Source: HGM13006 sp900757695 (lineage in GTDB: Bacteria; Bacillota; Clostridia; Oscillospirales; Oscillospiraceae). Taken from it: 64,000 nt of DNA. A program made the translations under genes and the position numbers. The DNA lies in assembly GCA_959607825.1 (NCBI GenBank), contig CAUHNW010000001.1, forward strand, positions 201,696 to 265,695. The letters run 5' to 3'. Below, piece after piece: positions 18,724 to 28,091 of this stretch (the stretch's first letter is position 1; each line of letters opens with the position of its first letter). The notes below the pieces were generated by a model that was given only the letters and a program-made list of their open reading frames with translations, made no database searches and was not told the DNA's origin.

Positions 18724-19179
18724 CTAGCTTTTTCCGTAAACAAGGTTTGGGAAGCCCTTGTTGCCGCCCGCAGAGATCATACCCTCGATATAGCCTTCGG
18801 CATCCACTCTGGCCCAGACTTCCCAGCGGCCGGGGCCGGCGGGGAAATCCACCTTGAAGAACTCATCGCCGGTGTAGTAGCCAAAGTTGATGGGACTGCC
18901 GTTGGCGTCACCGCTCAGGGTGCCGTCAGGGTTGGGGGTGAAGTGGAAGGTCATCTCGCCCTCAAAAGAGTTTTCTCCGGGCACGCCGTGGTCCTTCAGT
19001 TCCACCTGAGGTGCCGGAGGCGTGGGCGGAGGACCGCCAGCAGGTGCGCCTTCGGGGCCGCCGGGACCACCCATAGGCGGCATCTCCCCGGGAGGAGGAC
19101 CGGGCTGGAAGTCAGGCCCGTGAACCAGCTTCTCATCTGGAAGCCACATTTTGATGTAGTAAGTACCAGAAATCACCAT
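18724..19179 (-). CDS. Small beta-rich Pro/Gly protein 1
   Basis: 151 aa, cytoplasmic. A beta hairpin (ISGTYYIKMWLPDEKL) is followed by a Pro/Gly/Met-rich stretch (about 22-52, PPMGGPGGPEG) and a beta-rich C-terminal domain (DEFFKVDFPAGPGRWEVWARV). It is nearly identical to the protein at 28092-28553. Unlike that copy it has no Shine-Dalgarno sequence; the match between the two stops within a few bases of the start codon. It may therefore be poorly translated. The C-terminal part resembles the N-terminal domain of MaoC2. Function unknown. Confidence 0.7.
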   Translation of the reverse strand: MVISGTYYIKMWLPDEKLVHGPDFQPGPPPGEMPPMGGPGGPEGAPAGGPPPTPPAPQVELKDHGVPGENSFEGEMTFHFTPNPDGTLSGDANGSPINFGYYTGDEFFKVDFPAGPGRWEVWARVDAEGYIEGMISAGGNKGFPNLVYGKS

Positions 19180-19215
19180 GATAGCCTACAGCTTGTTTGT
19201 TATACTTTGTGACAC

Positions 19216-19371
19216 ATGGAGTACAAGGGATACCAGGTTGGCTTATCCTACCGATTCAGCCTGATCCGGGCCTTCCGGGACCTGGAGCAGACCACCCCCA
19301 CGGAATTCCGCCAAGAGGATAGACAAAAAGGGCCGCCACTGCGTCATTGCAATGGCGGTCCGATTTTTTAA
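19216..19371 (+). pseudogene. C-terminal remnant of an AraC regulator
   Basis: The frame reads GYQVGLSYRFSLIRAFRDLE followed by QTTPTEFRQED, which matches the second HTH of AraC3 (VGFSNRYGLIRAFRSLEGISPSEYR). An in-frame stop directly precedes it and the rest of the gene is missing. It faces small1 in the divergent arrangement seen at the intact AraC loci, so a regulator was probably lost here. Confidence 0.75.
19329..19369 (+). terminator. Terminator at the AraC remnant
   Basis: The arm GGGCCGCCA pairs, with one wobble, to TGGCGGTCC and is followed by T6. It was probably the terminator of the lost regulator and is now also the 3' boundary of OYE1 on the other strand. Confidence 0.7.
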
Positions 19372-21474
19372 TTACAGGCTCATGGCCGCGACAAAGGCGG
19401 TATCGGTGCAGTTCTTGATATTTGCAGGGATCATGTTGTCACCGATGATATAGAACTCCGGCGCCAGGCTGCGGAATGCCTCCGCATCGACGGATTTCCG
19501 GCCGCCGGAAATGACCACAGCATCACAGTCAATGACCCGAGTCTCATGGGGCAGCGTGGAAATATCCACCTTGGGGGCGGGCTTTGCAAAGCCGGGCCCG
19601 TTCTTTTCGGTGCCGTCGTTGTGAATGGGCATCAGGGGCCGCTGCTGGGGGAAGCCCTCAGGACGGGCATTGGGCATGACACTGGGTACCTTGGGGCCAG
19701 CATTCTCCGGGTCCATCATCTCAAACATGACGTCCTGATGGGGCACGCCCAGGGTCACGTCCAGAGTCACCTGGGTGGGTATCACCGCCACGGTCTTGGC
19801 ATGCTCGATAAAGTGGAAGTTGGGCTCGTTCTCAAAGTCCAGCTCCGTGGCCCGCTTGGCGTGCAGATCCTCAAAGAGCTTGGCCTGCTTCCGGGTCACC
19901 ATGGTGGTATCGTGACCAGCCTTCGCCAGGTATAGGGCCGCTTCCTTGCCGGTGTCACCGCCGCCGATGACCAGGACTTTGTGGCCCAGCTCTGCTTCCC
20001 TGCCGAAGACGTCCTCCGCCAGCCAGACGCCCTGGGCGTCTGCACCGGACACGGGAATGCTCTGGGCGGTAGAGCCCATGGCTGCGATGATCACGTCATA
20101 GCCGGCGTCTTTCAGCAGTTCCGGCGTGGCTTCGGTGTTCAGCAGAACCTTGACTGGGGACTTTTCAATCTCCCGAACCAACCAATCCTTGTAGTCCTTC
20201 AGGTTCCACTTGAAGGACACATAGTCGGCAAACTTGAGCTGTCCGCCCAACTGGCCGGATTTCTCGTAAACGGTCACATCATGCCCACGCTCTGCCGCAA
20301 ACAGCGCCGCCCGCAGGCCAGCCGGGCCGCCGCCCAAGATGGCGACCTTCTTTTTCTGTCCGGAACCCGGAATAATGGGCTGGGGCAGATGATGGTAGCC
20401 CGCGTAGGGGTTCACGGAGCAGAAGCTGCCATGGCAGCCGTTGCACAGCAGACAGGGCGTCAGGTCCTCCCCCTGTCCGGCCTTGATCTTATCGATGTAG
20501 TGCTCATCGCAGATCAGCGCCCGGGAGACGGACACGCAGTCGGTCTTGCCCTCGGCGATAAATTTTTCGATGAGGTCCGGATCCCGGAAGCCGCCCACAG
20601 GGGATACGATAGCCTTGATGCCGCGCTTTTTGAAGGCCTCGGCGAACTGGAGGTTGTAGGGGTTCTCCTTGACCAGATTGTGGCTGTTCACATGGGTGAA
20701 GGAGCCGTCCCAGCCCCGGATCTGGAAGATGTCCACCAGGCCCTCGCACATCTGGCAGTAGTCTAGCCAGTCCTCTACGGTGTAACCGGGTGCCTCCTCC
20801 ATGGCGGAGATCTGGGCCTCGATCAGGAAGTCCTGGCCGCAGGCCTCCTTGATGCGCCGGAAGATCTCCAGGGTCAGGGTGGCACGGTCAGCCATGGTGG
20901 GGCCGCCGTACTTGTCGGTGCGCTGGTTCAGCAGGGGGCTCAGGGAACAGGCCAGAATGCTGCCCCGGTAGGACATGTAGATGGTCACCATGTCAAAGCC
21001 CAGCTTCTGCAGTTCCACACAGGCGTGGACAAAGTCCTGGATCATGCCCTCGAGACGCTCGGCAGAGATACCGGGCTTGTCATAGAGGTTCATGGAGTAG
21101 TCCCCGGTCATGGGGATCTCATTCCAGTTGGGAGTATCGGAAATGTTCACGTTCTGGGGTTCAATAGCCATCAGAGACGCAGAGGCCAGGGAGCCCTGGG
21201 CGTGGACCTTCTCAATGATTTCCCGGTACTGCTGCTGCACCTTGGGGTCGTCCATATGGCAAGGCGCCATCTTGCTGTAGTTGCCCTCACAGTCGGGGTA
21301 GGCGCCCACACCCATTGTGACGGTGGCAGCGCCGTTTCTGGCCAGATGCTCATAGAAGGGACCCGCCAGCTCCGGCTCCATGGCATCCGAGGAGACACAT
21401 TTGGAGTTCAGGATTCGGTTTTTCAGGGTCACATTGCCGATCTTCACCGGTGAGAGCAAATGCTCGTATTTCAT
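19372..21474 (-). CDS. Enoate-reductase-like flavoprotein OYE1
   Basis: 700 aa from ATG 21474 (AGAGG 7 bases upstream). Three parts as in 2-enoate/2,4-dienoyl-CoA reductases: an FMN TIM barrel (1-340), a 4Fe-4S site (PCLLCNGCHGSFCSVNP, about 345-361) and an FAD/NAD(P)H module with GGGPAG and GGGDTG. In the barrel the family's usual H-x-x-H region is IYMSYRGSIL, so substrate contacts are altered. A Pro/Met-rich insert lies at about 590-640. Follows SBP4 by 55 bases. Probably reduces an activated C=C bond anaerobically; the substrate is unknown. BaiCD/BaiH-type reductases share the architecture. Confidence 0.88.
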   Translation of the reverse strand: MKYEHLLSPVKIGNVTLKNRILNSKCVSSDAMEPELAGPFYEHLARNGAATVTMGVGAYPDCEGNYSKMAPCHMDDPKVQQQYREIIEKVHAQGSLASASLMAIEPQNVNISDTPNWNEIPMTGDYSMNLYDKPGISAERLEGMIQDFVHACVELQKLGFDMVTIYMSYRGSILACSLSPLLNQRTDKYGGPTMADRATLTLEIFRRIKEACGQDFLIEAQISAMEEAPGYTVEDWLDYCQMCEGLVDIFQIRGWDGSFTHVNSHNLVKENPYNLQFAEAFKKRGIKAIVSPVGGFRDPDLIEKFIAEGKTDCVSVSRALICDEHYIDKIKAGQGEDLTPCLLCNGCHGSFCSVNPYAGYHHLPQPIIPGSGQKKKVAILGGGPAGLRAALFAAERGHDVTVYEKSGQLGGQLKFADYVSFKWNLKDYKDWLVREIEKSPVKVLLNTEATPELLKDAGYDVIIAAMGSTAQSIPVSGADAQGVWLAEDVFGREAELGHKVLVIGGGDTGKEAALYLAKAGHDTTMVTRKQAKLFEDLHAKRATELDFENEPNFHFIEHAKTVAVIPTQVTLDVTLGVPHQDVMFEMMDPENAGPKVPSVMPNARPEGFPQQRPLMPIHNDGTEKNGPGFAKPAPKVDISTLPHETRVIDCDAVVISGGRKSVDAEAFRSLAPEFYIIGDNMIPANIKNCTDTAFVAAMSL

Positions 21475-21529
21475 ATTCATACCTCTTTCTCAAACGCAGG
21501 ACGGTCTCCCGTCCTGCAAATTTGAATTC

Positions 21530-23329
21530 TTAGCCAATCGTGGCGTCATAGGCCTCCTGCTCCAGGGCGATGCAGTCCTCGATACCCATGGACTTCAGGT
21601 CCTCCACGAAGGAATCCCACTGGGTTTCAAGATCCGCGTCACCGATGGCAAACTGAGCCACCATCTGGTTGGCATAGGTCAGGATGTCGGAAGCCTTGCG
21701 GCCCTCCTCCTCCTTCTGCTCAGTGGTCATGGTCACGTTGCTGGAGATGGCCATGGTACCATCCAGGTTGGAGGTCCAGACGTCCCAGGCCTCATTGACC
21801 AGATCGGAGTTCAAGTAACCGGTCCGGTAGCGAAGCATCAGGGAGGGCATGGTGCCGTAGGCGCAGCGGCAGCGCATATAGTTGGAAGCGTTCAGACCAA
21901 ACTCGTTGTTCAGGATTGCATCAGTAAACTTGGGGGTTCCTTCGCCGTCCAGCTCAAAGTCCTGGCCCTCCAGGCCGAAGTTGTAGAGCAGGATACCGTC
22001 CTCAGAGAACCAGTAATCCAGCCAGGCCATGGCCAGCTCAGGCTCCGCACAGCCGGAGCTGATGGAAACGCAGGTAATGTCGTCCGCAGGGGCCAGGGTC
22101 ATCTCGGTGATGTGCTGCTTGTCGCCCTTGTTCTGCACCGGGGAGGCCATGCAGGTCACGGGGACGGTGTAGTTGTCGATACCCTCGCCGGAGGTGGGCC
22201 ACACGCCCATCTGGTCGGAGGTGATCTGACCGCTCAGGTAGCTGGAGAAGGGATCGTACTCCACAGAGATGAAGTCGGAATCCATCAGGCCCTCGTCATA
22301 CCACTGGTTCAGCATCTTCAGGTAATCCCGGTAGCCGTCCTCGATCAGGGAGCACTTAACCACGCCGTCCTCCACATAGTAGGGCAGGCCCGCAGAGGCG
22401 CCGCCTGCGCCACCGGCATTGCCGCTGGCGGCAAAGGCTGCCACATTGTAGCCCTCGGTCAAAGTGGTGATGTTGCAGTTGTTGGTCATGTACATGGCGG
22501 TGGCACAGCCGAACTTGTCCTTGAAGGCAGTCAGCACATCATGGAGCTCGTCATAGGTCTCCGGAACCTCCATGCCGACCTCTTCCAGCCAGTCCTTCCG
22601 AACCACCAGGCCCTGGTTGTTGATGAAGCTGTCGTAGGTGCCCATGAACTGGAGCACCATGCCGTCCGTCAGGAAGTAGGGGGTCTCCGCATCGTTGGAG
22701 TGGATCAGGTAATCGTAGTTCGGCGCGTAGTCACTCAGGTCCCCAGACAGGTCGATGATGATGTCGTCCGCCAGGGCCCCGGACAGGCCGGTAGCATAAT
22801 AGCTGCCCAGATTCTTGAACATATCCGGGAAATCGCCGGAGGCGATGATGACATTGTACTGCTCGGAAGCGGTGAAGAAGTTCACCTCAGTGGTCTCCAC
22901 GTGGACGCCAGTGAGAGCCTCCAGCTCCTGCATGTATTCGAAGTCATTATAGTTCTCAATGCCGATGTTTGCAAGGTCGCCCATAAGGTTCACCGCAGAG
23001 GTCAGCATGGTCAGCTCCACAGGCTCCTCGGACAGAGGAAGGGAAACCTCGTTGGTGTAATTCAGCTCTGCGGAATCGCTCCCAGGCATATTGGCCCGGT
23101 GCTCTACCGTGGGCTCTTCGACCACAGGCTCCTCTGCGCTGTCAGGCACTTCCGCGGCAGGAGCTTCATCCACAGCATCCTCCCCGGGGGCTTCATGTAC
23201 CTCCTGGGCCTCAGATGCTTCCACAGGAGCACTCTGATCGGATACAGATGCGGTGTTGGAGCCGCATCCGGCGAGCATCAGGCACAGAGTCCCGAGGCAC
23301 AGAAGCAGGGCAATCAAACGTTTTTGCAT
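21530..23329 (-). CDS. Solute-binding lipoprotein SBP4
   Basis: 599 aa from ATG 23329 (AAGGAG at 8 bases), 60 codons inside the longest open frame. Lipobox LAGC, Cys22, then a long Ala/Glu/Pro linker. The binding domain carries ASGDFPDMFKNLGSYYATG and WYDEGLMDSDF; the tail is AYDATIG. A short Gly/Ala run (GNAGGAGGASAG) sits near residue 310. Operon with OYE1, linking substrate capture to an ene-reductase. Divergent from AraC2. Confidence 0.88.
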   Translation of the reverse strand: MQKRLIALLLCLGTLCLMLAGCGSNTASVSDQSAPVEASEAQEVHEAPGEDAVDEAPAAEVPDSAEEPVVEEPTVEHRANMPGSDSAELNYTNEVSLPLSEEPVELTMLTSAVNLMGDLANIGIENYNDFEYMQELEALTGVHVETTEVNFFTASEQYNVIIASGDFPDMFKNLGSYYATGLSGALADDIIIDLSGDLSDYAPNYDYLIHSNDAETPYFLTDGMVLQFMGTYDSFINNQGLVVRKDWLEEVGMEVPETYDELHDVLTAFKDKFGCATAMYMTNNCNITTLTEGYNVAAFAASGNAGGAGGASAGLPYYVEDGVVKCSLIEDGYRDYLKMLNQWYDEGLMDSDFISVEYDPFSSYLSGQITSDQMGVWPTSGEGIDNYTVPVTCMASPVQNKGDKQHITEMTLAPADDITCVSISSGCAEPELAMAWLDYWFSEDGILLYNFGLEGQDFELDGEGTPKFTDAILNNEFGLNASNYMRCRCAYGTMPSLMLRYRTGYLNSDLVNEAWDVWTSNLDGTMAISSNVTMTTEQKEEEGRKASDILTYANQMVAQFAIGDADLETQWDSFVEDLKSMGIEDCIALEQEAYDATIG

Positions 23330-23349
23330 GTTGTTCTTCTCCTTTGTAG

Positions 23350-23378
23350 GTATTTGCAGCGAAAACTGCTGCAAATAC
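23350..23378. promoter_or_regulatory. Perfect palindrome in the SBP4 leader
   Basis: GTATTTGCAGC (23350-23360) and GCTGCAAATAC (23368-23378) are perfectly inverted around a 7-base loop. It lies 21 bases upstream of the SBP4 start, in or next to the 5' leader. A minus-strand promoter TTGCGA-N17-TACACT lies just upstream. It could be an operator or an RNA hairpin affecting translation. Confidence 0.55.
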
Positions 23379-23446
23379 AGTGTACCAACGTCCCGGTATA
23401 TTCGCAATATGTAAATATCTATGCTGTTTCTATCCTTTTTCATTGG

Positions 23447-23490
23447 TTTTGCATATTGCTTTTTTGCAAATTTATTTCTATAATTGCAAA
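23447..23490. promoter_or_regulatory. TTGCAAAT repeats and -10 before AraC2
   Basis: TTTTGCAT (23447), TTTTGCAA (23462) and ATTGCAAA (23483) repeat at spacings of 15 and about 20, and the leader palindrome at 23350-23378 contains the same TTTGCA core. TATAAT at 23479-23484 is the likely -10 of AraC2. The repeats differ from the type A and B operators and are a candidate site for AraC2 itself. Confidence 0.5.
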
Positions 23491-23507
23491 TGCAAGGAGG
23501 GAATCCC

Positions 23508-24776
23508 ATGCTTTATTTTAGTTCCATCCATCCCGAATGGGATTGCTTTGGCGCTTTTGCCGCCACGGAAAAGGGCCGCCGCACCGCAGAGTTGCTGGAG
23601 GCGGCAGCCACGAACCACCACCGGAATACCGGCACCTGTTTCGCGGAGCTGGAGCGGTTGGGCGTTATCCTGGGGAATGGCGGGTTTGCAGCGGCGCTGA
23701 TCCAGCGGGACCCCTTTGGTCCTGTGGACACGACAGATCCAGATTGGGTACGCGGCCTTGTGGAGGCTGCTTCCGGGCTTCTTCCATTGCCATTGTGGTA
23801 CTGCTTTTCAGTAAATGGGCGAATTTATATTCTCTGCTGCTATCCACGTCTGTCTGAAGACAGCCCCGGCACGTCTGCCGCATCCCGGACACTTCTGGAG
23901 AACTTTACTGCCCTCCAGACAGCACTGTCTTTACCAACCTTACGCATCATTCTCAGTGACCTGCAATATGGAGAGCCCGGCGTGTTCCGTTCCTTCAACA
24001 ACTTGCATCACGCCATGGAATATTATGACTTCCGGGCGGAGTACCGCTCCCCCATCCAGCTGAACTCCGAGGAACAGCTCCACGGGGCCTTTATCGGGGA
24101 TATGAGCTTTTACCGCCAGCTTTCTGTGGAGGTGGCGGAGCAACTTTCCCGGGGCGAGGTCCCCATCGAGGAGATCACTGGACAGGTCTGTGACACGATC
24201 CTTCAAAACAGCGTACCCTCCATGGAGTCTGTCCACCACCACATCCAGATCTTTATGCTGACCTTTACCGATTATCTGGGCCGGGCCGGCCTGGTGGACG
24301 CCTCCTATATGAGCCGCCGTCAAATCGTCTACCGATCCATGGGTTTTGAGCGGGAAAATGAGTTCCGCCAAATTATGCTGGAACTGTTGGAGGAGCTTCA
24401 GCAGCAAAACCAGATGCTCCGGAAGATTGGCCGCCAGAAGCGCATCCAGTCCATTCGGGAGTATGTAGAAGCCCACATCACTGACCCGGAGCTGTCCCCG
24501 GCCCAGATCTCGGACCGTTTCCAGGTCAGCACAGCCCAGATCTCCAAGCAGTTTCGCTACTACTATGGGGTCAGCCTCCACCGCTTTTTGCAGCAGACAC
24601 GGCTACAGCGGGCCGAGGCCCTGCTGCGGGACCACCCGGACTGGTCCATGCGGAAGATCGCGGAGGCAGCGGGATATACAGACCTGTCCACCATGTACCG
24701 GGCCTTCCGGGCCCTGGGGAACATGACCCCCGGGGCCCTCCGGGATTCCCTGCGGCTGGACGGTCTGTCCCAGTGA
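23508..24776 (+). CDS. AraC-family regulator AraC2
   Basis: 422 aa from ATG 23508, 6 bases after AAGGAGGG; an upstream in-frame ATG has no such site. There is no N-terminal coiled coil, unlike AraC1 and AraC3. The C-terminal AraC domain (about 325-415) has ISDRFQVSTAQISKQFRYYYGVSLHRFL and AEAAGYTDLSTMYRAFRALG. Divergent from SBP4-OYE1, which it presumably controls. Its 3' end meets the LRR/beta-helix gene head-on with only 4 bases between stops. Confidence 0.9.
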   Translation: MLYFSSIHPEWDCFGAFAATEKGRRTAELLEAAATNHHRNTGTCFAELERLGVILGNGGFAAALIQRDPFGPVDTTDPDWVRGLVEAASGLLPLPLWYCFSVNGRIYILCCYPRLSEDSPGTSAASRTLLENFTALQTALSLPTLRIILSDLQYGEPGVFRSFNNLHHAMEYYDFRAEYRSPIQLNSEEQLHGAFIGDMSFYRQLSVEVAEQLSRGEVPIEEITGQVCDTILQNSVPSMESVHHHIQIFMLTFTDYLGRAGLVDASYMSRRQIVYRSMGFERENEFRQIMLELLEELQQQNQMLRKIGRQKRIQSIREYVEAHITDPELSPAQISDRFQVSTAQISKQFRYYYGVSLHRFLQQTRLQRAEALLRDHPDWSMRKIAEAAGYTDLSTMYRAFRALGNMTPGALRDSLRLDGLSQ

Positions 24777-24780
24777 AATA

Positions 24781-27700
24781 CTATTTCACAAGGATCACAA
24801 CATTCTCATAGGTTCCAGGCTCCAGAGAAGATACCCGAGTTCCAGTGGCCACATTGAAGCTGTCATCCACACCCACATAGATCTCCAGGGACATGCCCGG
24901 CTCCGAACTGAGGGTGAACCCCTGCTCCAGCGTCAGAGAGCCCAGATAACTGTCCCCGGTCACAGTCCAGCTGGAGCTGCCATCAAAGGACGCACAGTTA
25001 CCCCAGTTGGCACTGGCACCGTAATAGTTTCCGTTTAAGGACGAGGTCTCCCCTGCGCCATTGGTGTAGCGGAGGCCTTCGACGTTCCAAAGGCCGTAGT
25101 CTCCATCAGCAAAGTTGCCTGCAAAGCTGGAGCCGTGAAAATCCACAATCACGCCGTAGCTGCTGCCGGATCCTACAAATCCGCCCATGTCGCTGTTTCC
25201 CAGATTGATGCCCCCCGAATCGCTGGAGGCTTTGTCGCCCTCATTCCAAATGATTCCGGTGAGGTTCTTGCAGTCGTTGAAGGTGACCTGGGCACAGCCC
25301 TTGCTCTCCGAAGCGATCAGGTAGTTGTAGTTACCGTCACCCTCGTAGCTGACGGTGCAGTCATTCAGAGTGAGGCCCAGCTGGGCATTCTGGAATTCAA
25401 TGACCGCGGAGGTCTGGAGCCCCTCTGCGCCCACGCCGTTGTTGAGATAGGGTGCCTCGGAGTAGTCCGTACCTGCTGTGATGAGCTTACCGGTGTCCGC
25501 CACAGGATGTCCATACCGGTCCGAATCCAGCAGCGAGCAGCGCCAGGGCGTTCCATCGCTGTATTCTTCGCCGGAAAGCTCCGACAGCGTATTGTACAGG
25601 GTCTCTCGGGCTTTCCTGCTGACCTGGTAGGCGTCGCAGAGATCTCCCAGGGTGGTGCCCTTCACCCCCACCAGCAGGTTGGAGCAGGCCGGGCCGGGCA
25701 TACCGGAATCACCAGTGGCTTCCGCCCAGGCTTTCGCTGCCTCCGTAGCAATGCCGTCCTCCAAATCTGTTACATAGTCGGCGTAGTTGGTGTTCACATC
25801 CGCCTTCGTTAGGGCAACGCTTGTCAAAGCGGAGTCCGCGCCGTTGGCCCGGGCCCGGAAGCCGATGATTCCCTTGACGCTGCCTCCGTTGATGTCAAAC
25901 TCTCCTCCGGCGGAGCAGAGACCTGAATCCAGGTAAGAGGTGAAATTCGTATTGATGGCCTTAATGGTACCAGAGCCCTGTCCGATGACATAGGCTCCTG
26001 CCGAACCGTTGCCGTAAGTGGTAAAATCACAGTCTACCGCCTCCAAAGTTCCCGCGCCAAAGTCATTGGCAAGGACCGAGGACTGGCCCAGATAGGAACC
26101 GGGCATACCAGTTGTTCCAGTTACCTTTTCCAGATAGATATGGCCCCCATAGATGGCATCCGCCACATGGCTGTTCCAGCCCTGGCATTTGAAGGTGGTG
26201 TTGTACACATAGACTGCCGCTGTGGGATAGGGTGCATTCCGGTTACCCACATAGGTGCCGCCGCCAATGGCGATGATGCCGTTTCCCGTGTCGCCGCAGG
26301 TCTCCACATAGGAGGTCTGTCCCTCCAGGTCCCCCACCGTCAGCTGGCCGCCATTGGTGGCGTAGAGCCCCGCGTTCAGGCCGTAGTTCATATTCAGCTC
26401 ATAGTTGTACTTGCTGTCTCCTGCCTCAAAAGTCTCCTGGGCCCAGTTGGCTGTGGAAGAGGACATCCCGTACAGGTAGTCTGTCTGGATACTGCCGTAG
26501 TCATCTGCCCAAAGCAGAGAGCGCTCCCGGTTGATGGAGGCCAGCACCGGGTCTGATACCGCGACTTTTCCGTCGGCGGCATAGGTGGCCCGACCTGTAT
26601 TTCCGATAACGATCCGGTTATAGGTCTGTCTATCGCGGCGGCCGGTGGCCTCAAGGGCACCGTTGGCAAAGGCCAGGTATTTGCCAGTGATCGAGCTGGC
26701 AGAGTCTTTACCATCGGACAATGTTCCAGGAGCATAGATCTCCGCGTTCTGATCCAGGGGCGCCGAAACGAAGTCTGACACGCCGTCGGTGTAGTAGAGA
26801 ATGTCGATGGCGCCGTTCTGGTCGGTATCCCGGTAGGCCACATAGGTATAGGTCATGCCCGTGCTTACAATACCTGCCAGGGCTTCCCCTGTGGCTGCAT
26901 CAATGGCCCGGCAGTCCGGATCCAGCTGAACCCGGGAGCCGTTGAGATAGTAGCCTGGCGAGTAGTCCAGGCCCAGTTGCACGGTGCCGTAGGCGCCTGC
27001 CGCGATTTCTGCCTGGAAGGCTTCAGCTTCCGCTTCGTCGGTCAGGTTTCGGAAGGTGTATCGGAAGTCGTTCTCCTGAACCTCTTCCTTCAGAGACCGG
27101 GCGATCTTGACGGGCTTCTCTGTGGACTGCGGCTTGTAGGCGTCTCCGGTAAAGACGATAGCCGAGCTGGTGATACTGTAATCCCCTGCCGAGATGGCCG
27201 CAATGTCCGCCAGGGTGATTGCATAGGCATTATCTCCCACCAGGTAGCTTCCGCCAGCCACCGCTGCCGCAGGGCTGTTTTCGATGTTGACCCAGACCGG
27301 AGTTCCGGTGGTTTGAATCTCCTGGCTGTTGCAGCTGGCCAGGGTCTGGCCGTCAATGACCACATTTGGATTGCCGCAGGAGATGTACTGAAGGCTGTTC
27401 AGATCATAGAAGGCAAAGGCTGCAATGGTCTTCACCGTGTCAGGAAGATACAGGGCTTTGACGCTACTGGCGGCACTGAAGGCTGTGCTGGAAATAGCAG
27501 TCACCCTCCCGCCGCCCAGGTAGGCTGGCACAATGACGATTTCGCCGCCCTGGGCCTTATCCCAGCCGGTGATGGTTGAAGTCCGTGTATCCCCTTCCAC
27601 CGTCAACACAAAGGACCAGGGCCCTTCTTGGCAGCGGAAGGTCTCTGCCGCCGTGGCTGCGCCGCGAGAACCGCCAGGAATGCCTCCGGGCATCTCCATG

Positions 27701-27795
27701 GGCGGCATATCCTCCGCAAAGACCGGCCCGGTGCAGCTCAGGGCCAAAACCCCCGCCAGGCACAGGGCCAGGATGCGTCTGCTCCACTTTCTCAT
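24781..27795 (-). CDS. Large secreted LRR/beta-helix protein
   Basis: 1004 aa with a signal peptide (RKWSRRILALCLAGVLALS, cleavage near FAED). The mature N-terminus begins with a Pro/Gly/Met stretch (MPPMEMPGGIPGGS). A BspA-type LRR_5 unit follows (SSTAFSAASSVKALYLPDT, AFAFYDLNSL). Residues about 400-900 hold repeated beta-helix coils (YVYNTTFKCQGW, VDCDFTTYGNGS, INGGSVKGI, FNDCKNLTGI). No LPXTG or TM anchor is seen. Monocistronic with a type A operator. Probably a surface or extracellular binding/adhesin-like protein; a carbohydrate-active role is possible, but no catalytic set is visible. Confidence 0.78.
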   Translation of the reverse strand: MRKWSRRILALCLAGVLALSCTGPVFAEDMPPMEMPGGIPGGSRGAATAAETFRCQEGPWSFVLTVEGDTRTSTITGWDKAQGGEIVIVPAYLGGGRVTAISSTAFSAASSVKALYLPDTVKTIAAFAFYDLNSLQYISCGNPNVVIDGQTLASCNSQEIQTTGTPVWVNIENSPAAAVAGGSYLVGDNAYAITLADIAAISAGDYSITSSAIVFTGDAYKPQSTEKPVKIARSLKEEVQENDFRYTFRNLTDEAEAEAFQAEIAAGAYGTVQLGLDYSPGYYLNGSRVQLDPDCRAIDAATGEALAGIVSTGMTYTYVAYRDTDQNGAIDILYYTDGVSDFVSAPLDQNAEIYAPGTLSDGKDSASSITGKYLAFANGALEATGRRDRQTYNRIVIGNTGRATYAADGKVAVSDPVLASINRERSLLWADDYGSIQTDYLYGMSSSTANWAQETFEAGDSKYNYELNMNYGLNAGLYATNGGQLTVGDLEGQTSYVETCGDTGNGIIAIGGGTYVGNRNAPYPTAAVYVYNTTFKCQGWNSHVADAIYGGHIYLEKVTGTTGMPGSYLGQSSVLANDFGAGTLEAVDCDFTTYGNGSAGAYVIGQGSGTIKAINTNFTSYLDSGLCSAGGEFDINGGSVKGIIGFRARANGADSALTSVALTKADVNTNYADYVTDLEDGIATEAAKAWAEATGDSGMPGPACSNLLVGVKGTTLGDLCDAYQVSRKARETLYNTLSELSGEEYSDGTPWRCSLLDSDRYGHPVADTGKLITAGTDYSEAPYLNNGVGAEGLQTSAVIEFQNAQLGLTLNDCTVSYEGDGNYNYLIASESKGCAQVTFNDCKNLTGIIWNEGDKASSDSGGINLGNSDMGGFVGSGSSYGVIVDFHGSSFAGNFADGDYGLWNVEGLRYTNGAGETSSLNGNYYGASANWGNCASFDGSSSWTVTGDSYLGSLTLEQGFTLSSEPGMSLEIYVGVDDSFNVATGTRVSSLEPGTYENVVILVK

Positions 27796-27854
27796 AGATT
27801 GCTACCTCCATTCTTTCGGACTGCAGTACCGACAGTACTGCTTCGGACAATACC

Positions 27855-27918
27855 ATTTTAATCCAGATACCTTTGCCGCACAAGGAACGGGATTTGACCT
27901 GCGTGCCTTTTTTTGATG
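27855..27918. promoter_or_regulatory. Type A operator and -10 of the LRR/beta-helix gene
   Basis: ATTTGACC (27892-27899) and the degenerate TTTTGATG (27911-27918) keep the 19-bp period with GTG at 27903-27905. The minus-strand TAAAAT at 27855-27860 is 32 bases away, as at FldB. Confidence 0.62.
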
Positions 27919-28000
27919 CTGTCCCGGTTCAGAAATCGGCATCCACAGCAAAAGTTATCCCTCTAACGTCGTCTTCATATAGCGGTGACAAATATACGGC

Positions 28001-28030
28001 AAAAACGCCTCCAGATTGGAGGCGTTTTTT
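28001..28030. terminator. Bidirectional terminator after small protein 2
   Basis: AAAAACGCCTCCA (28001-28013) pairs with TGGAGGCGTTTTT (28017-28029) and both strands end in T-runs. It closes the SBP5-FldC-MaoC3-small2 unit. Confidence 0.85.
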
Positions 28031-28091
28031 TGTGCCGCCGGCTGCCCAGGAAGCCCAGACAGCCGGCGAAACTTAGAAGGAAGATAGTAAG

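Noticed and set aside
21380..23521. 713-codon plus-strand frame opposite SBP4
   Set aside because: High-GC antisense shadow; His/Val/Gly-rich translation and no domain.
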